NCBI GenBank assembly: GCA_937906485.1
Contig: CALCYB010000081.1
Coordinates: forward strand, 1 to 5,718
Reading direction: 5' to 3'
Source: an uncultured Rikenellaceae bacterium
GTDB lineage: Bacteria; Bacteroidota; Bacteroidia; Bacteroidales; UBA932
DNA: 5,718 bases
Every line of letters begins with the position of its first letter. Within the stretch, counting starts at the first letter, position 1. The notes under the pieces are model-generated. The model worked only from the letters and a program-made list of their open reading frames with translations. It was not told the origin of the DNA and ran no database searches. Below, one piece after another: positions 1 through 5,598 of this stretch. The position numbers were made by a program, and so were the translations under genes.

Positions 1-372
1 TGCAGCTACCGTCAGCCAGACTGCGTTGTCTTCCGGCTCAATGGCCACCAGACGACCGACGCCGTCAATGTGACCCGATACCAGGTGCCCGCCCAGACGG
101 TCCTCCCATCGCAAGGCGCGCTCAAGATTGACGCGGTCTCCGGAACGAAGTTCCCCAAGATTGGAGCGACGCAGGGTTTCCGGCATCACATCCGCCCAGA
201 ACCGGCCCCGTTCCAACTGGGCAACGGTCAGACACACGCCATTGGTCGCAATGCTGTCGCCCATCCGTGTCCCCTCCAACACCGTCTCCGCCTCGATTTC
301 CAGACGGACACTGCGGCTTCCCGGCTGTATGCTCCGGATTTTTCCAATCTCCTCAACAATTCCTGTAAACAT
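1..372 (-). CDS. ribE: Riboflavin synthase, alpha chain (N-terminal part, cut by window edge)
   Basis: Riboflavin synthase converts two molecules of 6,7-dimethyl-8-ribityllumazine into riboflavin and a pyrimidinedione, the last step of cytoplasmic riboflavin synthesis. The 124 visible residues begin MFTGIVEEIG, the hallmark N-terminus of the family. They contain GDSIATNGVCLTV (about residues 38-50, with the conserved NGxCLTV segment of the first lumazine-binding barrel) and then GGHLVSGHIDGVG (about 94-106), which opens the second, homologous barrel. Family members are usually about 200 residues, so roughly the C-terminal 40% lies outside the window on the left. The ATG is 3 bp after the ribD stop and is preceded by an A-rich stretch at the ribD 3' end, so the two genes are almost surely co-transcribed and perhaps translationally coupled. 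The symbol follows the E. coli ribE (ribC) convention; some annotations use ribB. The reading frame is intact in the visible part. Confidence 0.96.
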   Translation of the reverse strand, partial: MFTGIVEEIGKIRSIQPGSRSVRLEIEAETVLEGTRMGDSIATNGVCLTVAQLERGRFWADVMPETLRRSNLGELRSGDRVNLERALRWEDRLGGHLVSGHIDGVGRLVAIEPEDNAVWLTVAA

Positions 373-375
373 AGA

Positions 376-1497
376 CTATTCTTTTTTCATCGGAATCCGT
401 CCCCGGATGCACACATCATCCCCGAAACGGTCCACTGTCAAATTTTCCAAAACCCATGCATCCTGCATCTGCAAGATACCTTTTCCCTCAACAGCGGTAG
501 GTGCGTTCTTCCCACCAACCAGCTTAGGAGCCATAAAAAGGCAGTATTCCCGCACCAGCCCCTCCTGCAAAAAGGCCTCATTCAGGGTTCCCCCACCCTC
601 CAGCAGGATGGCATCAATCCCCGCATCACCGGCCTTTCGCGCCAGGTCTTCCACACGGGGACGCTCTCCGGGCAATACCCAGACCTCGACCCCCTGCTGA
701 CGCAAAGCCTCCACCCGATCCGCAGGGGCCTTCTGCCCACACACCACAACGGTCCGCTGCTCGGACGCCGTCCTGACCAATGCGCTGGTGGAGGGGATTC
801 GGGCCATGCTGTCCGCCACCAGACGGATGGGCTGACGGAAATCTCCTTCCAGACGGCAGTTCAACATCGGGTCATCCGCCAACACGGTCCCGATACCCAC
901 CAGGATAGCAGGATACTGTGCCCGCATACGATGGACCTCTTCCCGGGAAGCACCACCGGTAATCCATCGTGAACTGCCCGTCGCTGTCGCAATCTTCCCA
1001 TCCAAAGTCGTGGCCGTCTTCAAGACCACCCAGGGCAGACCGGTAGTGATGTAGTGCAGAAAAACCCGGTTCTGCTCCCGGAGTTCGTCCTCCAGAAGGC
1101 CCGTTTCTACCACAACACCTGCCTCTTCCAATATCCGGATACCTTTCCCGGCCACCCGTGGATTGGGATCTTGCAATCCGACCACCACTCGAGCAATCCG
1201 GTGTTCCAGAATGGCCTCCGTGCAGGGCGGTGTCTTGCCGGTATGACAACAAGGCTCCAAGGTCACATACATCGTTGCTCCTGAAGGATCCTCACAACAG
1301 TCCCGCAACGCATTCCGCTCGGCGTGCCAGTCACCACAACGCTTGTGCCAACCTTCTCCGATAATACGTCCCTCCCGCACAATGACTGCGCCCACCATGG
1401 GATTGGGGTTGACCCATCCGGCACCTTTCTGCGCCAGCTCCATGGCCCGTCTCATCATTTCGAGATCTTGTTGCTTCCAGTTTTTGTCCCTTGTCAT
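376..1497 (-). CDS. ribD: Bifunctional riboflavin biosynthesis protein RibD (deaminase/reductase)
   Basis: RibD deaminates 2,5-diamino-6-ribosylamino-4(3H)-pyrimidinone 5'-phosphate and then reduces the ribosyl side chain with NADPH, two early cytoplasmic steps of riboflavin synthesis. From the ATG at 1497 the protein has 373 residues, normal for the fused family. The N-terminal cytidine-deaminase-like domain (about 10-150) shows NPNPMVGAVIV (30-40), the zinc/catalytic HAE (58-60) and EPCCHTGKTPPC (81-92); by analogy with studied RibG, zinc ligands would be H58, C83 and C92, with E60 as proton shuttle. The reductase domain (about 155-370) shows LKTATTLDGKIAT (159-171), GIGTVLADDPMLN (201-213) and LLEGGGTLNEAF (298-309). 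A longer frame can be opened from a TTG at 1521, but that codon lies in a terminator hairpin and the eight extra residues look unlike the family, so I chose 1497. It is followed 3 bp later by ribE. All key residues are present. Confidence 0.96.
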   Translation of the reverse strand: MTRDKNWKQQDLEMMRRAMELAQKGAGWVNPNPMVGAVIVREGRIIGEGWHKRCGDWHAERNALRDCCEDPSGATMYVTLEPCCHTGKTPPCTEAILEHRIARVVVGLQDPNPRVAGKGIRILEEAGVVVETGLLEDELREQNRVFLHYITTGLPWVVLKTATTLDGKIATATGSSRWITGGASREEVHRMRAQYPAILVGIGTVLADDPMLNCRLEGDFRQPIRLVADSMARIPSTSALVRTASEQRTVVVCGQKAPADRVEALRQQGVEVWVLPGERPRVEDLARKAGDAGIDAILLEGGGTLNEAFLQEGLVREYCLFMAPKLVGGKNAPTAVEGKGILQMQDAWVLENLTVDRFGDDVCIRGRIPMKKE

Positions 1498-1502
1498 ACC
1501 AC

Positions 1503-1528
1503 AAAAAAAGCCCTGAACCAATCAGGGC
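1503..1528 (-). terminator. Intrinsic terminator between the yqeY-like gene and ribD
   Basis: Read on the minus strand, the sequence forms a perfect 7-bp stem, GCCCTGA pairing with TCAGGGC, around a 5-nt loop TTGGT (1510-1528), followed at once by seven T residues (1509-1503). This is a textbook Rho-independent terminator for leftward transcription. On the plus strand the hairpin is not followed by T residues, so it should act in one direction only. It starts 12 bp after the YqeY-like stop codon and its T-run ends 5 bp before the ribD ATG. It should reduce read-through from aspS-yqeY into ribD-ribE. The closeness to ribD is unusual: a ribD transcript would have to start inside or just before the hairpin, or read through it. 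Confidence 0.85.
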
Positions 1529-1540
1529 AATACATAAGTG

Positions 1541-1984
1541 TCAGGACAAACACTTCTTGACAGCAGCCGAAATAGCCCGTCCATCCGCCTGTCCCGCGAG
1601 TTGTTTGGTGGCAACGCCCATCACCTTGCCCATGTCGGCCATAGAAGAAGCACCCACTTGTGCAATGATCTGACGGACAACCGCCTCGATTTCCTCTTCG
1701 GTCAATGCCTTGGGCAAGAACTCTTCCAGTTCGCGAACTTCGGCCAACTCGGCTTCGGCCAGATCCGGACGACTTTGTTGGGTATAGATAGCCGCACTTT
1801 CCTTGCGTTGTTTTACCAGCTTCTGAATAATCTTCAGGATATCCCCGTCCGTCAATTCACCACTGGCTCCTTCTGCTGTTTTTGCCAGCAGGATCGCAGC
1901 CTTTACACCCCGCAATGCTGCCAGGCGTACACTGTTCTTGGCCAGCATCGCCGCTTTGATTTCTGCTTGTATTTTCTGTTCCAT
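1541..1984 (-). CDS. GatB/YqeY domain protein
   Basis: This 147-residue protein matches the small stand-alone YqeY family in size and layout. The family is homologous to the C-terminal tRNA-contacting helical domain of GatB, the amidotransferase subunit that matures mischarged Glu-tRNA(Gln) or Asp-tRNA(Asn); the role of the stand-alone form is not well established. Visible signs are a helical, charged N-terminus (MEQKIQAEIKAAML), LRGVKAAILLAK (24-35), a DILKIIQKLVKQRKES segment (48-63), ELEEFLPKALTEEEIE (85-100) and the C-terminal GASSMADMGKVMGV (111-124), with the small helical YqeY/GatB-like end DGRAISAAVKK. No signal peptide or membrane segment is seen, so it should be cytoplasmic. It lies 17 bp behind aspS on the same strand and is closed by the terminator at 1503-1528, so aspS and this gene probably form one transcript. 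The frame is complete; the ATG at 1984 is the natural family start. Confidence 0.93.
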   Translation of the reverse strand: MEQKIQAEIKAAMLAKNSVRLAALRGVKAAILLAKTAEGASGELTDGDILKIIQKLVKQRKESAAIYTQQSRPDLAEAELAEVRELEEFLPKALTEEEIEAVVRQIIAQVGASSMADMGKVMGVATKQLAGQADGRAISAAVKKCLS

Positions 1985-2001
1985 ATATTTCTGTCTTTTG
2001 A

Positions 2002-3777
2002 TCAGGCTTCCTGTGCAGGGGCCTTGCTTTCCAAAAACAATTCGTCCATCTGCAGCTGATCGATTCCTGCCGGTGCATCCAGCATCACATCACGACCTTG
2101 GTTGTTCTTCGGGAAGGCAATGTAATCCCGGATCGTTTCCTGCCCACCGAACAGTGCGCAGAAGCGGTCAAAGCCGAAAGCGATCCCCCCGTGCGGAGGC
2201 GCTCCATAACGGAAGGCATTGATGATGAAACCGAAACGTTCTTCCGCATCAGCTTCCGAGAAGCCCAACACTTCAAACATGCGTTTCTGCACTTGCGCGT
2301 CGTGAATCCGGATTGATCCACCCCCGACTTCGGTACCGTTCAACACAAAGTCATAGGCATTTGCACAAACTTGTTCCAAGTCTTCCTTGCGATTGCTGAA
2401 GAACTTGTCCATGTCTTCGGGCTTGGGAGCCGTAAACGGGTGGTGCATCGCATAGAAACGTTGTGTTTCGTCATCCCATTCCAACAAGGGGAAATCACAA
2501 ACCCAAAGCGGGGCATATTCATCGGGATTACGCAGACCCAGACGGTTCCCCATTTCAATGCGCAAGGTACCCAGTGCCTCAAGGGTCTTCTTGCGCGGTC
2601 CACAGAGGATCAGTATCAGGTCGCCGGCATTTGCCTTCATGGCCTGCGCAATGGTTGCCAACTGCTCCGGACCATAGAACTTGTCCACCGATGATTTGAA
2701 GGTTCCATCCTCGTTGCAACGGACGTAAACCATGCCTTTGGCCCCCACTTGAGGACGTTTTACCCATTCGGTCAGCTCGTCCACCTGTTTGCGGGTGTAA
2801 CCGGCAGCACCAGGAACACAAATTCCTCCGATGTAGGCAGCATCATCAAAAACTCCAAACCCATGTCCTTTGACCAGTTCTGTCAATTCTCCGATCTTCA
2901 TTCCAAAACGGATGTCCGGCTTGTCTGAACCGTAGTAATTCATGGCATCTGCGTAGGAAATGCGCGGGAATTGTTCTTCCATTTCCCGGCCAAGTACATT
3001 TTTGAACAACGCCTTGCACATGCCTTCAAAAGTCGTCAGGATATCCTCCCGTTCCACAAAAGACATTTCACAGTCAATTTGGGTAAATTCGGGCTGACGG
3101 TCCGCACGCAAGTCTTCATCCCGGAAGCAACGTACAATCTGGAAGTAACGGTCATAACCGGCCACCATCAGCAATTGCTTGAAAGTCTGGGGACTTTGGG
3201 GAAGGGCATAGAACTGGCCCGGATTCATGCGCGAGGGCACAACAAAATCCCGGGCACCTTCCGGAGTAGACTTGATCAGGTACGGTGTTTCAATTTCCAT
3301 AAAATGCTGGGCATCCAGGTAATTCCGCACTTCATGTGCCATCTTGTGGCGCAATTCCAGGGCTTTCTTCAAGGGATTTCGACGCAAATCCAGGTAGCGG
3401 AAACGCGAACGGATCTCTTCTCCGCCATCCGACTCGTCCTCAATGGTAAACGGAGGCACGACAGAGGCGTTCAATACACGGAGTTCCTGCAGTTGGACTT
3501 CGATCTCTCCCGTCGGGATCCGGTTGTTCTTGCTGGAACGTTCCGCCACCAGACCCTGCACCTGAATGACGTATTCCCGTCCCAGTTTCCCAGCTTCCTC
3601 ATTCAAAGCAGCGGACGCTGATTCATCTACCACCAACTGGGTAATTCCATAACGGTCTCTCAAATCGATAAAGGTCATTCCTCCCATTTTCCGGATGCGT
3701 TGCACCCATCCGGCCAAGGTCACCTGACGTCCTGCATCTGCCAGGCGCAATTCTCCGCAAGTATGTGTTCTGTACAT
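2002..3777 (-). CDS. aspS: Aspartyl-tRNA synthetase (class IIb)
   Basis: AspRS activates aspartate with ATP and charges tRNA(Asp) in the cytoplasm. The 591 residues are the expected bacterial length. An N-terminal OB-fold anticodon-binding domain (about 1-105) includes GWVQRIRKMGG (23-33) and FIDLRDRYG (36-44). The class II catalytic core follows: motif 1 region FMEIETPYL (159-167), STPEGARDF (170-178), motif 2 FRDEDLRADRQPEFTQID (218-235), the bacterial GAD insertion (about 290-405), HHPFTAP (445-451), GTEVGGGSIRIH (481-492) and motif 3 GIAFGFDRF (531-539, with R538). Position 31 is Met; non-discriminating AspRSs typically have His near this position, so I infer an enzyme specific for tRNA(Asp), though this is only suggestive. 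The gene starts a leftward unit with the YqeY-like gene, divergent from rsmA. The start MYRTHTCGELR is the usual one for Bacteroidales. No frameshift or missing motif is seen. Confidence 0.97.
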   Translation of the reverse strand: MYRTHTCGELRLADAGRQVTLAGWVQRIRKMGGMTFIDLRDRYGITQLVVDESASAALNEEAGKLGREYVIQVQGLVAERSSKNNRIPTGEIEVQLQELRVLNASVVPPFTIEDESDGGEEIRSRFRYLDLRRNPLKKALELRHKMAHEVRNYLDAQHFMEIETPYLIKSTPEGARDFVVPSRMNPGQFYALPQSPQTFKQLLMVAGYDRYFQIVRCFRDEDLRADRQPEFTQIDCEMSFVEREDILTTFEGMCKALFKNVLGREMEEQFPRISYADAMNYYGSDKPDIRFGMKIGELTELVKGHGFGVFDDAAYIGGICVPGAAGYTRKQVDELTEWVKRPQVGAKGMVYVRCNEDGTFKSSVDKFYGPEQLATIAQAMKANAGDLILILCGPRKKTLEALGTLRIEMGNRLGLRNPDEYAPLWVCDFPLLEWDDETQRFYAMHHPFTAPKPEDMDKFFSNRKEDLEQVCANAYDFVLNGTEVGGGSIRIHDAQVQKRMFEVLGFSEADAEERFGFIINAFRYGAPPHGGIAFGFDRFCALFGGQETIRDYIAFPKNNQGRDVMLDAPAGIDQLQMDELFLESKAPAQEA

Positions 3778-3813
3778 ATCGTGTATATTTAATTATTCAT
3801 TTGTATCAACCTG

Positions 3814-3821
3814 CGAAATTA
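3814..3821 (-). promoter_or_regulatory. Candidate -7 promoter box for aspS
   Basis: On the minus strand this reads TAATTTCG, one base away from the Bacteroidetes -7 consensus TAnnTTTG. It would place the transcript start around 3805-3808 and give aspS a 5' leader of about 30 nt, AT-rich and without a clear Shine-Dalgarno sequence, as is normal in this phylum. I see no good -33 TTTG element at the expected distance, so this is a tentative call based on one box and its position. Confidence 0.4.
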
Positions 3822-3844
3822 ATGATTTTTCGATTCTATTTTGC

Positions 3845-3852
3845 TATCTTCG
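3845..3852 (+). promoter_or_regulatory. Candidate -7 promoter box for rsmA
   Basis: TATCTTCG matches the Bacteroidetes -7 consensus TAnnTTTG at all but one base. It lies 17 bp before the rsmA ATG at 3870, giving a leader of about a dozen bases that is almost pure purine (A-rich, then agagagaag), a plausible ribosome-landing sequence for this phylum. A convincing -33 TTTG is not visible. If this box is real, the earlier in-frame ATG codons at 3765 and 3822 lie upstream of the transcript start, which supports translation from 3870. Confidence 0.5.
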
Positions 3853-3869
3853 CGAAAAAAAGAGAGAAG

Positions 3870-4706
3870 ATGCGTGTACGAGCCAAAAAATCGTTAGGAC
3901 AGCATTTCCTGCGCGACGAAGATGTCGCCTGGAGAATCGTGGACAGCCTGCAACACCCCCAGCAAACCGACGCAAAAACACCAGATATAACCACTCAGGA
4001 GCCCCCCTTTGTACTGGAAGTCGGACCGGGTATGGGTGTGTTGACCAAGTACCTGCTCAAACGGGACGACATCCGGCCCCGCTTCGTAGAATTGGACGGG
4101 GAATCCGCTGTCTATTTGAACCAGACCTACCCTGAGATACGGCCCCTGCTCTACCGGGAGGATTTTCTATACCTGGATTTCTCAAAGATCTTTGGCGACA
4201 ACCCCTTCTGGATCATCGGGAATTTCCCCTACAACATCTCCTCCCAGATCTTCTTCAAGGTGCTTGACCACAAAGACCGGATTCCCCAAGTCGTCGGCAT
4301 GGTCCAAAAGGAAGTCGGAGAACGGCTCGCCTCCCGGCCTGGAAAAAAAACCTATGGCATCTTGTCAGTACTGCTTCAGGCCTGGTACACGATTGAATAC
4401 TTGTTCACCGTTGACGAGCACGTCTTCTCTCCGCCGCCCAAAGTCAAATCTGCCGTCATCCGTCTGCGCCGTAATGATCGCAAAGACATCGGTTGCGACC
4501 CGGACCTTTTCAAGGCTGTTGTCAAAACAGCGTTCAATCAACGCAGAAAGGTCCTCAACAACTCGCTGAACCCTCTGCTGGAAGAAAAGGGCTATAAAAC
4601 AGATCATCTGCCAGAAAATATCCGGCAGATGATGCGCCTTCGTCCGGAACAGCTGTCCGTTGAAGATTTCCTGTCGCTGACCCGCTTCCTGGAAGAGAAT
4701 CATTAG
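3870..4706 (+). CDS. rsmA: 16S rRNA (adenine1518-N6/adenine1519-N6)-dimethyltransferase
   Basis: RsmA (KsgA) dimethylates two adjacent adenines in the 3' terminal hairpin of 16S rRNA using S-adenosylmethionine, a late step in 30S subunit maturation. The 278 residues begin MRVRAKKSLGQHFL, containing the family N-terminal GQHFL. The Rossmann SAM-binding motif LEVGPGMGVLT is at 49-59, the acidic residue after strand 2 is in FVELD (72-76), the catalytic NFPYNIS (118-124; N[LFY]PY in the family) and FSPPPKVKSAV (186-196) follow, and the helical C-terminal domain has FNQRRKVLNNSL (222-233) and RPEQLSVEDF (258-267). Residues about 27-46 are a polar, Pro/Thr/Gln-rich stretch that seems longer than in E. 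coli RsmA. The frame could open at 3765, but the extra 35 residues overlap the aspS start on the other strand and lie outside the family's N-terminus. Its stop overlaps the next, convergent gene by 4 bp. Confidence 0.96.
   Translation: MRVRAKKSLGQHFLRDEDVAWRIVDSLQHPQQTDAKTPDITTQEPPFVLEVGPGMGVLTKYLLKRDDIRPRFVELDGESAVYLNQTYPEIRPLLYREDFLYLDFSKIFGDNPFWIIGNFPYNISSQIFFKVLDHKDRIPQVVGMVQKEVGERLASRPGKKTYGILSVLLQAWYTIEYLFTVDEHVFSPPPKVKSAVIRLRRNDRKDIGCDPDLFKAVVKTAFNQRRKVLNNSLNPLLEEKGYKTDHLPENIRQMMRLRPEQLSVEDFLSLTRFLEENH
4603..4633. repeat. Perfect 10-bp inverted repeat inside the rsmA 3' region
   Basis: ATCATCTGCC at 4603-4612 is exactly complementary in reverse to GGCAGATGAT at 4624-4633, separated by 11 bases. 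In the rsmA mRNA it would form a stable hairpin about 70 nt before the stop codon. It encodes the end of the helical C-terminal domain (around DHLPENIRQMM), no T-run follows it on either side, and it is not a typical terminator. It may be a coincidence of codon choice. Confidence 0.6.
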
Positions 4707-5182
4707 AAACGGAATGTAAGCCCAGCCCCCATTACTGGTATTTCGTGATACATATCAAACATGGCTCTGCCTGAAAGTTCCAATGCCATGTCGTGTTTCA
4801 AGTTGAACGACACACCTAATGAAGGAGTAATGACCAGATCCGTGTTTTTGGTGAAGCGGTAGGTCTGTCCACCGGCTTCACATCCGATGAATGCAGCCAC
4901 TTTGGATTTTACCGGGTAGTTGCATTTCAAATGCAGGGCATAAGTCAGAGACTCATATTTTTCATAGATATATTCAATACTTCCTCCAATATACAGAATA
5001 TCGTTCAGCATACGTACTCCATGTGAGGTATGAACAGATACGCCGGAGGACTGACTGAGAATATCCGGACGTTGCATGTACATAAAAGTTGAAACACTTC
5101 CCTCATATTTGAGTTCTTTATCTTCTGCAAACATTGGGTAGCTTAATGTGACGCAAAGTAAGGATAATAGTATTCTTTTCAT
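4703..5182 (-). CDS. Small predicted outer-membrane beta-barrel protein, function unknown
   Basis: The 159 residues begin with a clear Sec signal peptide (MKR, a hydrophobic run to about residue 17, then MFA with likely cleavage after A19). The mature part of about 140 residues alternates polar and hydrophobic residues in strand-like pieces, for example DILYIGGSIEYIYEKY (61-76), SLTYALHLKCNYP (78-90), AAFIGCEAGGQTYRF (96-110), DLVITPSLGVSFNLK (115-129) and MALELSGRAMFD (132-143). It ends GAGLTFRF, with the terminal aromatic residue typical of outer-membrane barrel proteins. The SVHTSHGVRM-NDILYIGG segment (48-67) resembles small outer-membrane barrel proteins common in Bacteroides; this is recollection, not a search. 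Function is unknown. It sits 8 bp behind the lipoprotein gene, so the two are probably one transcript. Its TAA stop shares four bases with the rsmA stop. G+C is visibly lower than in rsmA or aspS, which fits an accessory or acquired gene. Confidence 0.8.
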   Translation of the reverse strand: MKRILLSLLCVTLSYPMFAEDKELKYEGSVSTFMYMQRPDILSQSSGVSVHTSHGVRMLNDILYIGGSIEYIYEKYESLTYALHLKCNYPVKSKVAAFIGCEAGGQTYRFTKNTDLVITPSLGVSFNLKHDMALELSGRAMFDMYHEIPVMGAGLTFRF

Positions 5183-5190
5183 AGCCTGAT

Positions 5191-5574
5191 TTAATTTGAT
5201 TTTAGAATTAGTTTGTAGCCCTCATTATTCGGTCCCCAACTCTTCAGATAAAGTCTATTCTTGGTGTGCTCAATTATCTGCCAGTTCCTGCATAGTTCTC
5301 TTATGTTTGCCCATCCCCGCAGGGTGAGTATCTCACCCTCATGTACGACGTAGTCAAATTCATAATACGGCTCAGCTGTACCGGATAAAGACACAAACCC
5401 ACCATCCTCTTGATGAAAGGTAATAGAAACATCTTTTTCCATACCGTCAGGAAGGACGAACTTGCCAACCCAAGATGTCATGAAGAACTGGTTGGTTTCC
5501 AGAGGATTCTGCTTTTCTTCTTCACATCCGCAAAGCAGAAAGAATCCGAATAATAACAATAAATAACGTTTCAT
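5191..5574 (-). CDS. Small lipoprotein, lipocalin-like, probably surface-exposed
   Basis: From the ATG at 5574 the product has 127 residues. It starts with a lipoprotein signal: MKR, a Leu/Phe-rich core, and a lipobox-like LCGC with C17 as the probable acylated residue. C17 is followed by EEEKQN; in Bacteroidetes, acidic residues just after the cysteine act as an export signal to the cell surface, so I infer an outer-leaflet location. The mature part looks all-beta: TSWVGKFVLPDG (33-44), DVSITFHQEDGGFVSLSG (48-65), YYEFDYVVHEGEILTLRG (70-87), NWQIIEHTKNRLYLKSW (97-113) and GYKLILKSN at the end. The pattern of W..F, a central Y.Y segment and a final Y.L.L resembles small lipocalin-like lipoproteins of Bacteroides, but I cannot assign a named family. 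An in-frame ATG at 5613 would add 13 residues before the signal peptide and was not used. The barrel protein gene follows after 8 bp. Confidence 0.8.
   Translation of the reverse strand: MKRYLLLLFGFFLLCGCEEEKQNPLETNQFFMTSWVGKFVLPDGMEKDVSITFHQEDGGFVSLSGTAEPYYEFDYVVHEGEILTLRGWANIRELCRNWQIIEHTKNRLYLKSWGPNNEGYKLILKSN
5208..5219 (-). repeat. 12-bp direct repeat, copy within the lipoprotein gene end
   Basis: On the minus strand this reads CTACAAACTAAT and is identical to the copy at 5587-5598. Here it encodes part of the terminal GYKLI of the lipoprotein and lies 25 bases before the ATG of the barrel gene. Each copy thus comes shortly before an ATG-AAA start in the same orientation. Confidence 0.6.
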
Positions 5575-5586
5575 ATTTCTTAAATT

Positions 5587-5598
5587 ATTAGTTTGTAG
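5587..5598 (-). repeat. 12-bp direct repeat, copy upstream of the lipoprotein gene
   Basis: This is an exact second copy of CTACAAACTAAT (minus strand), 12 bases before the lipoprotein ATG. In one frame it reads YKLII followed by TAA, much like the end of the lipoprotein itself (YKLILKSN and TAA). It might therefore be the tail of a lost paralogous gene, or a shared leader element. Confidence 0.55.

Noticed and set aside
70..972. A 300-residue open frame on the plus strand across ribE and ribD
   Set aside because: It lies opposite two well-supported riboflavin genes, has no recognisable domain, is rich in His, Pro, Gln and Arg as expected for an antisense shadow, and has no start signal.
1498..1521. 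Longer ribD starting from TTG at 1521
   Set aside because: The codon lies in the terminator loop and stem, the extra residues are encoded by the hairpin and T-run, and the family start fits the ATG at 1497.
1498..1540. FMN riboswitch ahead of ribD
   Set aside because: The gap to the upstream gene is only 43 bp, far too short for an RFN element, and only a simple terminator hairpin is present.
2971..3621. A 216-residue open frame on the plus strand inside aspS
   Set aside because: It is antisense to conserved catalytic and anticodon-binding parts of AspRS and its sequence resembles no family; it is explained by codon bias of aspS.
3765..3869. Longer rsmA starting at 3765 or 3822
   Set aside because: The added residues are not part of the RsmA family, overlap the aspS start on the other strand, and lie upstream of the likely promoter box; MRVRAKKSLGQHFL at 3870 is the normal N-terminus.
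4365..4703. A 112-residue open frame on the minus strand inside rsmA
   Set aside because: It is antisense to conserved RsmA motifs and has no recognisable features; treated as a shadow.
4704..4750. A bidirectional terminator at the rsmA/barrel gene convergence
   Set aside because: I looked for a stem with T-runs on either strand near the shared stops and found none.
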